From Flavihumibacter petaseus NBRC 106054 (GTDB lineage Bacteria; Bacteroidota; Bacteroidia; Chitinophagales; Chitinophagaceae): a stretch of DNA of 64,000 bases. Each line of letters starts with the position of its first letter. Position 1 is the stretch's first letter. Position numbers and translations under genes: made by a program. The notes beneath the pieces are model-generated. The model ran no database searches. It was not told the DNA's origin and was given only the letters and a program-made list of their open reading frames with translations. Below are positions 35,569 to 43,675 of the stretch, one piece after another. The stretch is from the NCBI RefSeq assembly GCF_000974785.1, contig NZ_BBWV01000004.1:1-64000 (forward strand), in the 5' to 3' direction.

Positions 35569-36162
35569 TCACATTCCATCTTCACGTTTTGACAACCATC
35601 CTCTATACTTGTTCCTATAATCTTCTTTTGTCAAAATGTCTTTAAGTACAAAGTCAACGCCACCGTCATACGGCGCAACAATTACGTTTTTGTCAAACGA
35701 AATGAAAAATGCTCTTGTATTGTCATTTGCGATTTCTCTTAAAAGCTTGTCGTGATATTTTGGCTTCCAAATTGTTTTTGCAAAAGCTGGTTTGTAAATG
35801 TCTGGCTCATCATATTGTTCAGAGTAATTTCTATTCAATTGAATATTATCAAGCTTTACAAAAGAAAAAGGTTTGAATATTTCTTCTTCGTCAGTAATGT
35901 GTATTTGTCTGTTTTCGCCCCAATTATATTCTCCTGCTACAATGAAAATTTGTGTGTCAGGTCCAAACAAGTCTGTAAATATTTCGTTTTGTCTTGAGAG
36001 AAGAATTTGCCATTCGTTTTCATCTTCTGGATAACGCTTTGAATCGGGCAAACTATGAATTCTAAACCACCTGTCAGAATAGTCGTGTTTAAACTGATAC
36101 GAAATAGGAACTGTGTCTGGGTAATGTAAAGTCCATAGTTTTTGAAAATTTTCTTTAGTCAT
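35569..36162 (-). CDS. cassette gene, DUF3885-like protein
   Basis: A 197-residue protein resembling the uncharacterised DUF3885 family. The opening (FQKLWTLHYPDTVPISYQFK, followed by a WFRIHSLP block and YPEDENEWQILLSRQNEI) and the C-terminal FFISFDKNVIVAPYDGGVD block fit it. It is cytoplasmic by prediction, with no signal or membrane segment. Family members are scattered in bacteria, often as strain-specific genes. Here it is the fourth gene of the array. The ATG lies 20 bases after the preceding element. Confidence 0.75.
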   Translation of the reverse strand: MTKENFQKLWTLHYPDTVPISYQFKHDYSDRWFRIHSLPDSKRYPEDENEWQILLSRQNEIFTDLFGPDTQIFIVAGEYNWGENRQIHITDEEEIFKPFSFVKLDNIQLNRNYSEQYDEPDIYKPAFAKTIWKPKYHDKLLREIANDNTRAFFISFDKNVIVAPYDGGVDFVLKDILTKEDYRNKYRGWLSKREDGM

Positions 36163-36182
36163 CGGGTCGTTTTACATTTACA

Positions 36183-36372
36183 GCCACCGGACAGGGCTTT
36201 ATGCAGGTTGGGAATTTGAGTTCCGTCCGCACACAACCACTGTTGACTGAAAAACGAATGTTGAAATTAAGAACTAAAGTTCAATATTGTTTGTCCAGCC
36301 TGAACCAAAGCCTGGATTTGCAATGGCTGATGTTGCAATGTCGAGCCAACTTGCATAAAACCCAATATTGGC
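36183..36372 (-). repeat. attC-like element
   Basis: 190 bp. The arms GGGCTTTATGCAGGTTGG (from 36195) and CCAACTTGCATAAAACCC (to about 36364) pair closely. The outer ends read GCCACC and ATTGGC, so the AAC/GTT core is degenerate. Homologous to the element at 35366-35557. Confidence 0.6.
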
Positions 36373-36385
36373 GGCTGGGCTCCTA

Positions 36386-36949
36386 TCAACGAAATTTTAT
36401 TCCTTCCTTTTCAAGTTTGTCTGCTCCTGGTAAAACCCCAAAACCTCCAATTTGTCTTATTGCAAGTTTGTTGTGTATTTGGTATTTCAGTTTCCGTGAA
36501 GTTGCCTGAATTTCTGTCCAGTCCCACGAGCTAACACTGCCATTGAATTTATTAATTCCTTCGTTTTTTAAAGCTCCGGCTTCGTTGAAATGTCCAATAT
36601 GTGATTGATTGAGTTCGTTGTTTTTTAGACCGCCGAAATACAATTGAATAAGTCCCCATCCGTCTGTCGAGTAGCGAAAGGTATGTCCCTTACATCGCTT
36701 CGGGTCAAGGTCAATTTTTCTAAATATTGGTTGTCCTTTATGACGAGGTGTCCACAGTTGAAATGTTACAGCAAACTTGTCACCATTGAAAAGGTCAAAC
36801 TTTGAGGAAATATCATCGACACTTTTATAATTACAAATCTCTTGTCCATAAGGTGAACCTAAGTCATAAACTCGCAAGTCAGTTTCACTGAATATATATT
36901 CAAGAATTTGAAGTTTATCTGCCTTGTCTGCGAAAAAGTCGTAAGTCAT
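36386..36949 (-). CDS. cassette gene, hypothetical protein
   Basis: A 187-residue protein of unknown family. The first 60 residues look globular (ILEYIFSETDLRVYDLGSPY). The centre reads GHTFRYSTDGWGLIQLYFGG, suggesting a beta-sheet core, and the C-terminal half has HIGHFNEAGALKNEG and WDWTEIQATSRKLKYQI. There is no export signal. It lies 13 bases upstream of one element and 30 bases downstream of another. The intact reading frame and ordinary residue composition suggest a functional gene. No function is proposed. Confidence 0.7.
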   Translation of the reverse strand: MTYDFFADKADKLQILEYIFSETDLRVYDLGSPYGQEICNYKSVDDISSKFDLFNGDKFAVTFQLWTPRHKGQPIFRKIDLDPKRCKGHTFRYSTDGWGLIQLYFGGLKNNELNQSHIGHFNEAGALKNEGINKFNGSVSSWDWTEIQATSRKLKYQIHNKLAIRQIGGFGVLPGADKLEKEGIKFR

Positions 36950-36979
36950 ATTTTAGAAGCAAAATGTCTGTTTAGCCTT

Positions 36980-37099
36980 GCCACCAATGAACAGGGTTTA
37001 AGCAGTATGGGTATTTGAAACCCTACTGCCTCACACTGGATTCAAAAGCAAAATAGTTATTTTATTGGCCTGCACATATTGCTTGAAACCCATATTAGC
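36980..37099 (-). repeat. attC-like element
   Basis: 120 bp. The arms CAGGGTTTAAGCAGTATG and CATATTGCTTGAAACCC pair with few mismatches. The outer ends are GCCACC (36980-36985) and ATTAGC (37094-37099), degenerate versions of the cores seen elsewhere. Confidence 0.6.
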
Positions 37100-37125
37100 A
37101 GCGGTCACAAAAATGTCGATTCAAG

Positions 37126-37404
37126 TCAATCGGGGGTAATAAGGCTAACTCTATCTCCTTCCTTGAAGCTCTTGTCGAAAAACCGTTCCATATCGAATGG
37201 TCGAAAACAAAAAATGTCTGGTCGTGATTCACCATTTTCATTGTGCAAAGGTTGAATATCGGTGTAATTATAAACCCGCAAGTCTCTGAGCACCGAACCC
37301 TCGGAAACTGTAAAATCATTTTCCAATCCTAAATGCTTGGCGAATAGTACCAAACCACGATTATGATGAATAATCACTTTTATAATCTCAAACTCTCGAA
37401 CCAT
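37126..37404 (-). CDS. cassette gene, small hypothetical protein
   Basis: A 92-residue, charged, probably cytoplasmic protein (MVREFEIIKVIIHHNRGLVL at the start, FKEGDRVSLITPD at the end). I do not recognise the family. Another frame is open over 37095-37319 with its stop in the element core, but its composition is less protein-like, so this frame is preferred. The ATG immediately follows the palindrome at 37405-37422. Confidence 0.55.
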   Translation of the reverse strand: MVREFEIIKVIIHHNRGLVLFAKHLGLENDFTVSEGSVLRDLRVYNYTDIQPLHNENGESRPDIFCFRPFDMERFFDKSFKEGDRVSLITPD

Positions 37405-37422
37405 AACAGGAGTGCACCTGTT
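37405..37422. repeat. short palindrome between two cassette genes
   Basis: AACAGG and CCTGTT flank AGTGCA. A CTAAC lies just beyond on the minus strand. It occupies the position where the other gene pairs have a 90-192 bp element, so it may be a collapsed version of one. Confidence 0.45.
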
Positions 37423-37437
37423 GCTGTTAGTAAATCC

Positions 37438-37761
37438 TCATTGTCTTCTAAGTACTAACGTGTCGTTAGTACTTTCGTGATGACATGTATAAATATTTGT
37501 CTGATAACCAGGCTTGCTAAGTTCCACTGATACCTCATTATCTCTGGCACTTTTAGTAGAAAACTTTAAATCAAAATGCCCGTCAATGGAGGACTTAGTT
37601 TCTGCAAATTCAAGTTCTCTTCCGTTCAAATCTTTAATTGTTCTCACCAATACTTCTTTCACTGGCAAACCAGTTTTTTCATCGATGACAACTCCTGATA
37701 CATGTGTATCAAAAGTGCAGCTGGTTAAAAACAATACTATGCAAACAAAAGAAATTTTCAT
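37438..37761 (-). CDS. cassette gene, small lipoprotein with carboxypeptidase-regulatory-like domain
   Basis: A 107-residue protein. MKISFVCIVLFLTSC is a lipoprotein signal peptide with the lipid-carrying Cys at 15. The rest is a single beta-sandwich of the carboxypeptidase-regulatory-like type (VSGVVIDEKTGLPVKEVLV ... IDGHFDLKF ... SVELSKPGYQT). The ATG at 37761 is preferred over the GTG at 37767. It would be an envelope protein. It is the first gene of the array, with the head repeat 7 bases upstream. Confidence 0.75.
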   Translation of the reverse strand: MKISFVCIVLFLTSCTFDTHVSGVVIDEKTGLPVKEVLVRTIKDLNGRELEFAETKSSIDGHFDLKFSTKSARDNEVSVELSKPGYQTNIYTCHHESTNDTLVLRRQ

Positions 37762-37768
37762 AATCACT

Positions 37769-38069
37769 GCTAACGTACGTGTTTATGTAATATAAGCAAA
37801 TAGACGCAGTTGCATGTTGATAACCAGTTGGTGGCCAATGAAAAAAGTTGCGCAACGTGTATTGCATGATTGCGTCAATGCGCAATCGATTTACACTCGC
37901 AACAACTAGATACAAGCGGCACTGGAATTTAGGCAATGCTTCGCCCCATTACTAACGCATCCGGGTATAATAATAGAAATTTTCCGTCGTGCCTGCAACA
38001 GGATTTATATGGATTTTTCCGGTTGCGCAATGTTTTACAATAAACACTATGGAATGCTACTACCCAACC
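37769..38069 (-). repeat. head repeat of array 2
   Basis: 301 bp, clearly homologous to 47456-47714. Shared blocks are GTAATATA followed by GCAAATAG, then TTGCGCAA, ATTGCGTCAATGCGC and TAACGCAT, plus a segment with AATAGAAATTTTC. This copy has about 45 extra bases in the middle. The gene-side core is GCTAAC at 37769-37774. It lies between the stop of the gene at 38083 and the first cassette gene. Confidence 0.65.
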
Positions 38070-38082
38070 TGTTTTCGGGAGG

Positions 38083-38550
38083 TCAGGCACTGGCTATTTC
38101 AAATGATGTCAATATTTTCTTGATGATGTCATTCCAGCCGTTCTTCCATAAACCTGTCTCGGTCTCAGTAGATACAAACCATAATCTATCCCCTTTCCTT
38201 TTATAAATCGACATACAAGTCAGGTTATGGTCTGAAGCAGTGTAAGAAATATACCAGGACCTGATCCCTTTTTCCACACCATGTAATATCCGAGGTTTCC
38301 ATTCAGCCGGAAGATGTTCTATTTGCAAAATAAGATCTTCCATATGCTGGTCAGGAAAAGTAAGGCCCTCACGAACCGAGATAAAAATCCCCCCTTTGAA
38401 CTTATCCGATGTAATACTGAGAACTCCCGCTTCATCTGTCTCAATTTTCCAGCCTTCCGGATATTGGATGGAATAGTTTGCCTCTTTGTTTTCGTATGTA
38501 GACAACGTAACAGGCGCTTTTTGGCCAAAGATGCTGTTCCAAATTCCCAT
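38083..38550 (-). CDS. small hypothetical protein after the uronate block
   Basis: A 155-residue protein of unknown family with no signal peptide. The part ANYSIQYPEGWKIETDEAG followed by a beta-rich stretch (GGIFISVREGLTF, ERIPAEW-like region, WYISYTASDHNLTCMSIYKR) resembles the fold of small PsbP/Mog1-type proteins, but this is only a loose impression. It begins 15 bases after the secreted PHP-like gene ends, so it probably shares that transcript rather than belonging to the cassette array that starts just downstream. Confidence 0.7.
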   Translation of the reverse strand: MGIWNSIFGQKAPVTLSTYENKEANYSIQYPEGWKIETDEAGVLSITSDKFKGGIFISVREGLTFPDQHMEDLILQIEHLPAEWKPRILHGVEKGIRSWYISYTASDHNLTCMSIYKRKGDRLWFVSTETETGLWKNGWNDIIKKILTSFEIASA

Positions 38551-38565
38551 AATAATTATTAGTAG

Positions 38566-40650
38566 TTACTCCAGCCAGACCGTCTGCGTGAAAGCACCAT
38601 TCGCCGCGGCATCCCACACTTCCAGGCGCACCCACTTACGACCGCGGAGGTCCAGCGTCTGCCGGAAGGTCTGCTCACCAAAAGCGGTGCTGCTGGTCAG
38701 ATCAACGCGGTGACGGTACGTGTTCTTACCATCACCCGAAACGATCTCCGCAAAATTTAACGGGAAGGTCCAGCTGACGCGGAACTCGATTTTTGCTGCA
38801 GCAGGATTTTCGATCGCCCCTGAACTGCCGCTGCCACGGCCGTTTACGGTGAAGGAAGGAATAAGCACTTCGCCCGTGGTGGTAAAGAACCTGCCCGATG
38901 TCATCGCGTCGACCACCGGCTGCCAGCCTTCGTCGAAAGCAGGCAGCTTCTCCAGCTGCAGGTAGTTCACATTGAGATGAGCATACATTTCATTCTCCGG
39001 CTCGATGGTGAACAGGTCCGCTTCACCAATCACTTTTTTCTTGTCTCCCCAATTGTTCATATCATCCATCAGGTCCAGCACGCGGCCGTTGCCCAGTTTG
39101 GCATGCGACAGGTCAGCCGGCATCGCTTTCCAGGCTGCGCCAAGAAAACGGTCCGATTTGAAAAAAGCCTCGTTCCTGTACTTGTCGGGATAACCGGTGG
39201 ATCCCTTGGTGCGCGCATGCGCCGTCCAGGCCAGCCCGCCCTCCTTTTCCAGCAGTGTCAGCATCTCTGCCGGATTCCCGATATGGTACACTTTGCCGTA
39301 AACGGGATGGACGGATTCCATCAGGCTGTCTTTTTTCCGCGACATGATCCAGTAGACCGGTTTGGGAAAAATCTGAAGCCAGTGGCCGCCATAGAATTCG
39401 TTGGGCTCTTCTCCCGGCATCAGTAAAAATTCCTTATCGGAATACTTCCGGCACATGTCGAACAGGTATTTCAGCTCAAGTAACCGCAGTTCGTCCGGAC
39501 CCTGCGGATGCGCTGTATAGTGGAATTCGGCCAGGTGTACCATGTCCACGCCGGTCGACTTGAATACTTTTACAAAATTGGGGGTATCGGGCATCGGCTT
39601 GTTGGCCATCATCACGTTCACTACAAACTCGTTGTGAAAGTGGCTAGACATCGTTTTGTATCCCAGTAACGCCACATAGGAATCGTTGTGGGTGAATTTT
39701 TTCACGTCGGCCAGCACAGCAGGCGCACCTGCTGCGGAAAGCTGGCAGAAAAAGTTCAGGCGCTGCGCCGTATGCGGCGGCGCGTTGAACCAGGGCACAA
39801 AACGTTTGTCGCCATACAGGTCCTGCCGAATGCCGATCCCGTATCCGTCAAATGCATTTTTGTAACCCGAACCATACCAGGTGAATTTTAAATTGAAGGC
39901 CTCATCCAGCGGGTAGAAATATTGGTGGGGTGCGGGAAATACCGCGATGCTTCCACCCTTGCTGTTGCCAATGATCGTGCGGTATTTTACTGCCTGGTGC
40001 TTAGCGCTGTCACCGGGCTGCACGGCAACCGTCTGCAACTGGTCGTACACATCGGCATAGGAAACCGTTTCCCAGTTGCGCTGTTTGCTGACCAACCCGG
40101 CATCGTAGAGGATAGCGGTGGAATCAGCGGCGGTGCTCACCACCGCGGCGATGTTCAACAGGGCACTTCCATTGTACAACGTGATCTCCATGGCCCCGGT
40201 GAAACCAGGTGCCGTGGCTTCGCCGATCCGGATAACGGTACGCGACCCGTAACTGCTGACAGCAGCGCTGGATTTTTTCAGGTCCACTTTGTGCGACCGG
40301 TATGGCTTCAGCGGTACCTTGTCAAAGAAAATATTCCAGCCATTTTGCGATACCAGGTCGCGCTTGCCCACGGTGAGCCAGAAGGCGGGATCAGCTTCCG
40401 CGGCAATCACCTGCAAAGCAGTCCCCTTCAATAACCCGATGCTCTTGACCAGCGGCGCATCCTGGTCCAGGTTGATCACCAGCTGCCCGTATACTGCCTT
40501 TTCCACCGGCCATTTAACGGACAGGGTATTGTCTTTTCCCACGGTGAGTTTCACCCCGCTTTTCTTATTGAAAGCTGTAGTATTGACGGGTAGCTGCGCG
40601 CTACAGCAAAATACAGTCAGTAGCAGGACAATCAAAGCACTTATTCTCAT
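38566..40650 (-). CDS. secreted PHP/CehA-like protein of the uronate block
   Basis: About 694 residues with a signal peptide (MRISALIVLLLTVFCCSAQ). Residues 25-330 are beta-rich. Residues 330-600 resemble PHP-superfamily metallohydrolases of the CehA/McbA type, with possible metal ligands in MSSHFHNEFVV, VHLAEFHYTAHP, LLMPGEEPNEF and WTAHARTKGS. A C-terminal beta domain ends the protein. The start at 40650 gives an ATGA overlap with the DUF4861 gene. 40656 is the other option. The substrate is unknown, but the company of KduI and DUF4861 suggests a role with uronic-acid polysaccharides. Confidence 0.65.
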   Translation of the reverse strand: MRISALIVLLLTVFCCSAQLPVNTTAFNKKSGVKLTVGKDNTLSVKWPVEKAVYGQLVINLDQDAPLVKSIGLLKGTALQVIAAEADPAFWLTVGKRDLVSQNGWNIFFDKVPLKPYRSHKVDLKKSSAAVSSYGSRTVIRIGEATAPGFTGAMEITLYNGSALLNIAAVVSTAADSTAILYDAGLVSKQRNWETVSYADVYDQLQTVAVQPGDSAKHQAVKYRTIIGNSKGGSIAVFPAPHQYFYPLDEAFNLKFTWYGSGYKNAFDGYGIGIRQDLYGDKRFVPWFNAPPHTAQRLNFFCQLSAAGAPAVLADVKKFTHNDSYVALLGYKTMSSHFHNEFVVNVMMANKPMPDTPNFVKVFKSTGVDMVHLAEFHYTAHPQGPDELRLLELKYLFDMCRKYSDKEFLLMPGEEPNEFYGGHWLQIFPKPVYWIMSRKKDSLMESVHPVYGKVYHIGNPAEMLTLLEKEGGLAWTAHARTKGSTGYPDKYRNEAFFKSDRFLGAAWKAMPADLSHAKLGNGRVLDLMDDMNNWGDKKKVIGEADLFTIEPENEMYAHLNVNYLQLEKLPAFDEGWQPVVDAMTSGRFFTTTGEVLIPSFTVNGRGSGSSGAIENPAAAKIEFRVSWTFPLNFAEIVSGDGKNTYRHRVDLTSSTAFGEQTFRQTLDLRGRKWVRLEVWDAAANGAFTQTVWLE

Positions 40651-41909
40651 TTCCATGTCAGGATTAAGGGTTTGGAAAAATTTTCTGCTTCGCGTGAAAG
40701 GTAACGGGCAAAGCCTTCGCGCGTAGCGAACAAGGCATCCGATTTTTCCCAGCCCACGCAAAACCGGTAAATAGCCGGACGGTTGTCAGAAATCTTCTGA
40801 CCGATGATATAGCTGTCGTAGATCTTCTGCACATAGGTCATTTTGCCTTTCACGATTTCTTTCGGCAGGGAGTCGACAGCTGTAAAGGTTGCTGCGGGAA
40901 CAAGGATGGCCATGCCGAGGTTGTCGTGGTTTTCCGACTGGCGGCCATAACTGTAAAAAGCAGCGGTACTGTCCTGTATGAACTGTGCCGGGACATTTTC
41001 GTAAAAATTCGCCACCCCGGTTTGCAGGGCAACCCCCTCCGGCAGGCCCGCGGTCGATACGATGGATTGATAAAAATATTGACCGCCCCAGGTACTGATC
41101 TGCTCGGTGATGGTAACCGGCTTTTCCTTGATCGTAAACTGGTAAACGATCCTGAAAACAGCACGCAACGGCCCATCTGCCAGTTTCTCGTAGGTTTCGG
41201 ACAACACTTTTTCGCCACCCAGCCTGATCGCCGAATCGATTCCATTCACCGTGAAGGCCAGGGACCCTGCCCCCAGCGAATTGCCGGCATGCAGAATGTC
41301 CATCCCCCAGGGAGCGAGTTGATGGTAACTGGCATTCAGGTTGGCACCAACGGTGTCCATCACAAGTGCGGGCGCTGTTTTACCGAAAATATCCTTGCCA
41401 TTCCTGGTATCGAAATACAAACGGAAAGCTACCTTATCGTTTTCCCAGGCCGGCCCTTCCGTGAGGTACAGCGGCAGGGGTTGCCGGCCAAAATCCGTAG
41501 GCGGGTTGTGCAGCGGCATGGTTTCTTTTGGAAGATCGGGACCGAAAGCAGTATCGCCGGTCTTTTTTCTCAGGCGGACATGCGCCCGGGAAGCAGCCGT
41601 GTCTGTATTCTGGTTACTGGTGGAAAAGCGTACTGCCTGGTTGGGCTGGAAAGAATACAAAAAACAGGCTTCATCCCATTGGCCGTCTTGGTCGAGGTCG
41701 TCCAGTTGCGTCACAACAGGCTGGCTGTTTTCGTCCACCACCGAAAAGTTTTTGCCAACAGTTCCGTTTTTTGAAAGCGCTGTCCTTGACAGCACAACCA
41801 GTTCGTCCGGGCGCGCATAGGCGGAGGGGTTAGTCACCGTAAAGCGGGCCACCCTGTTGCTGCAGCCGGTAAGGGCAAGTGCAGCGCATACAACCATCAA
41901 TGGTTTCAT
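40647..41909 (-). CDS. DUF4861 lipoprotein
   Basis: A 420-residue lipoprotein (signal MKPLMVVCAALALTGC) resembling DUF4861, a family found in Bacteroidota polysaccharide-utilisation loci for pectin and other uronate polymers. The fold looks all-beta, with RFTVTNPSAYARPDELVVL at the start and ITEQISTWGGQYFYQSIVS in the middle. The biochemical function is not known to me. It starts 4 bases after kduI ends and overlaps the next gene, so the three are one operon. Confidence 0.75.
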   Translation of the reverse strand: MKPLMVVCAALALTGCSNRVARFTVTNPSAYARPDELVVLSRTALSKNGTVGKNFSVVDENSQPVVTQLDDLDQDGQWDEACFLYSFQPNQAVRFSTSNQNTDTAASRAHVRLRKKTGDTAFGPDLPKETMPLHNPPTDFGRQPLPLYLTEGPAWENDKVAFRLYFDTRNGKDIFGKTAPALVMDTVGANLNASYHQLAPWGMDILHAGNSLGAGSLAFTVNGIDSAIRLGGEKVLSETYEKLADGPLRAVFRIVYQFTIKEKPVTITEQISTWGGQYFYQSIVSTAGLPEGVALQTGVANFYENVPAQFIQDSTAAFYSYGRQSENHDNLGMAILVPAATFTAVDSLPKEIVKGKMTYVQKIYDSYIIGQKISDNRPAIYRFCVGWEKSDALFATREGFARYLSREAENFSKPLILTWK

Positions 41910-41913
41910 ACGA

Positions 41914-42744
41914 TTAAAGCAATTCGTTTAGGCTGACCGCGTCCATATCGGTATAGGTGTAGTTTTCTCCGGCCATTCCCCAGATAAAACCGTAGCTGGA
42001 AGTACCGCACCCGCTGTGGATGGACCAGGGCGGCGAAATAATGGCTTCGTGGTTGTTCACGACAATATGCCGTGTTTGCTGCGGTTCGCCCATCAGGTGG
42101 AACACCCGCTGGCTGTCGGGGATATCGAAATAAAAATAGGCTTCCATCCTGCGGGTATGGGTATGCGCCGGCATGGTATTCCACACGCTCCCTTTTTCCA
42201 GGATGGTGAGGCCCATGACCAGTTGTGCACTCTGTATGCCTTCGGCATGGATGTATTTGTAGATGGTCCGTTGATTGGCTGTTTCCTGCGAACCCATAGA
42301 ACTTCGAGCGGCTTCTTCTTTTTTCAGTAAGGTGGTGGGATAGGCCTGGTGGGCCGAGGCGGAGAGCAAATAAAAGCAGGCCGGCTGCTGTGGATCGGTG
42401 CTGGCGAAACTTACTGATTGCACACCCTTACCGATATAGAGGCAGTCGAGCTTGTTCAGCACATAGGTTTGTCCGTCAGCCACTACCTGTCCCCTGCCGC
42501 CCACGTTGATGACCCCTAACTCGCGGCGCTCCAGGAAATAGCTGGCGCGCAGTTCCGGCTCGTTGGGCAGCGTTATGGGTTGAGTACCCGGTTTTGTGCC
42601 GCCCACAATCACGCGGTCGTAGTGCGAATATACGAGGGCGATAGCATTATCACGCATCAGGTCCTGCACCAGGAAATTAGTACGCAGGGCCTGTGTATTC
42701 ATAGTGCTGACCTCAGCAGGACTGTTTTGAAATCGTATTTCCAT
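41914..42744 (-). CDS. kduI: 5-keto-4-deoxyuronate isomerase
   Basis: Converts 4-deoxy-L-threo-5-hexosulose uronate, the product of unsaturated galacturonate from pectin or glycosaminoglycan cleavage, to 3-deoxy-D-glycero-2,5-hexodiulosonate, in the cytoplasm. The 276-residue length is normal. The zinc site is in MPAHTHTRRMEAYFYFDIP (two His and Glu) with the last His in PPWSIHSGCGTSSYGF. It is the first gene of its operon, with a LacI-type operator 15 bases upstream of the start. No pectin lyase or KduD gene is in the window. Confidence 0.93.
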   Translation of the reverse strand: MEIRFQNSPAEVSTMNTQALRTNFLVQDLMRDNAIALVYSHYDRVIVGGTKPGTQPITLPNEPELRASYFLERRELGVINVGGRGQVVADGQTYVLNKLDCLYIGKGVQSVSFASTDPQQPACFYLLSASAHQAYPTTLLKKEEAARSSMGSQETANQRTIYKYIHAEGIQSAQLVMGLTILEKGSVWNTMPAHTHTRRMEAYFYFDIPDSQRVFHLMGEPQQTRHIVVNNHEAIISPPWSIHSGCGTSSYGFIWGMAGENYTYTDMDAVSLNELL

Positions 42745-42758
42745 GTTTACAATGTTAC

Positions 42759-42771
42759 TGAAACGGTTTCA
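42759..42771. promoter_or_regulatory. LacI-type operator upstream of kduI
   Basis: TGAAACGGTTTCA is a perfect palindrome around a central G, of the form bound by LacI/GalR-family repressors. It lies 15 bases before the kduI start. The region 42745-42996 between the divergent genes also holds an imperfect palindrome with GTATCA (42812-42817) and TGATAC (42832-42837). No LacI regulator gene is in the window. Confidence 0.5.
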
Positions 42772-42996
42772 AACACCCTGAGGGACAGCCACGAGATCAA
42801 CATGCATAATGTATCATTATGTGTCCAAATTGATACACGATTAACTTAGGTGTACTACAGTGGCAAACTACAGGTTGTCAGAAGTTGCATTCACATACAT
42901 TTTCTGGTGTTCTTATAACCTTGCCATTACAATTTTAATAGGTATACTGCAATGTGTAACCTTTCATCCAGTTAGGCGTCTTAGAAATAAAACGTT

Positions 42997-43419
42997 ATGA
43001 AGATTTACCTCATCATATTGGTACTCGTTTGCGCTTTGTCATGTAGTGACGCCGGGAATACGGCAACATCTACGGACAAGGAAAACATGCAAGGAGCCTG
43101 GTTGGGGCTAACAGAAAGCCTGAACGGCGTCAAAAAAGATGTATCATTCCTGTATGTCTTCAAAGGTGATACACTTACTTTCACAGACGAGACCGGGAAG
43201 GAGATGAAGTATTCCTTCAAGTTGGACACCATCGCCAACCCGAGGTTGCTTATTGTTCGGTCAGAGGACACGCTTACCAATCCCACGCCTGTGAGTATTG
43301 GATATGAGCTGAACGGCGATTCACTGAAGATAGTAGTCGCACCACGTGGTTTGCATCCAACAGAAATATCAGATAAAAACGATCAGGAATTGATTTCTTG
43401 CAAGCGAAAGGGTTCATGA
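42997..43419 (+). CDS. small lipoprotein, TIGR03067-like
   Basis: A 140-residue lipoprotein. The signal peptide MKIYLIILVLVCALSC ends in the lipidated Cys. The beta-rich domain (MQGAWLGLTESLNGVKKDVS, FKGDTLTFTDETGKEMKYSF, YELNGDSLKIVV) resembles the TIGR03067 family of small outer-layer proteins with unknown function. GTTAGGC at 42971-42977 lies 19 bases before the ATG, the same spacing as between cassette elements and starts on the other strand, so this may be a cassette in reverse orientation. That point is uncertain. It is the only plus-strand gene between 34 and 50 kb. Confidence 0.75.
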   Translation: MKIYLIILVLVCALSCSDAGNTATSTDKENMQGAWLGLTESLNGVKKDVSFLYVFKGDTLTFTDETGKEMKYSFKLDTIANPRLLIVRSEDTLTNPTPVSIGYELNGDSLKIVVAPRGLHPTEISDKNDQELISCKRKGS

Positions 43420-43504
43420 AAAGCTCAACCAAATTGCTTGTGAAAAGGAGATAACTATGCATCTCTCAAATTACTAAACCGGTTTTGCGTCATTGAGCAT
43501 AGCA

Positions 43505-43663
43505 TACAACGTAAGGGCTTTGCGAAGTACGAGCATTGGATTCCTGTCGTTCGATTGGCCGTAACTTTTTATTTAGGTCGGTCAAAGTACAAAAGTTGAG
43601 TAGAATTACAAATGCCTTTAAGGTGATATTCTGTCGCCCGTATTTTGTAAAACACTTGTTGCC
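43505..43663 (-). repeat. tail attC-like element
   Basis: 159 bp. The cores are TACAAC (43505-43510) and GTTGCC (43658-43663). The inner arms include GAAGTACGAGC and GCCCGTATTTTG. The stretch from about 43555 to 43645 (TTGGCCGTAACTTTTTAT through GTCGCCCG) is shared with the last element of array 2 at 34575-34655. Confidence 0.6.
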
Positions 43664-43675
43664 TGCAGTTTTTCG

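Larger units (their letters stand above)
34570..38069 (-). mobile_element. integron-like cassette array 2 (five small genes)
   Basis: Minus-strand order: head repeat 37769-38069, gene 37438-37761, short palindrome 37405-37422, gene 37126-37404, element 36980-37099, gene 36386-36949, element 36183-36372, gene 35569-36162, element 35366-35557, gene 34772-35344, tail element ending at 34570. Start codons lie 0-30 bases after an element, stops 0-26 bases before or inside the next. No promoter-sized gaps are left. The DNA is visibly more AT-rich than the flanking operons. No integrase is present. The call as an integron-like array is inference from architecture. Confidence 0.6.

Noticed and set aside
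37095-37319. Alternative 74-codon frame in array 2
   Set aside because: Its stop lies in the element core like other cassette genes, but it overlaps the frame at 37126-37404, whose product has a more normal composition. It cannot be fully excluded.
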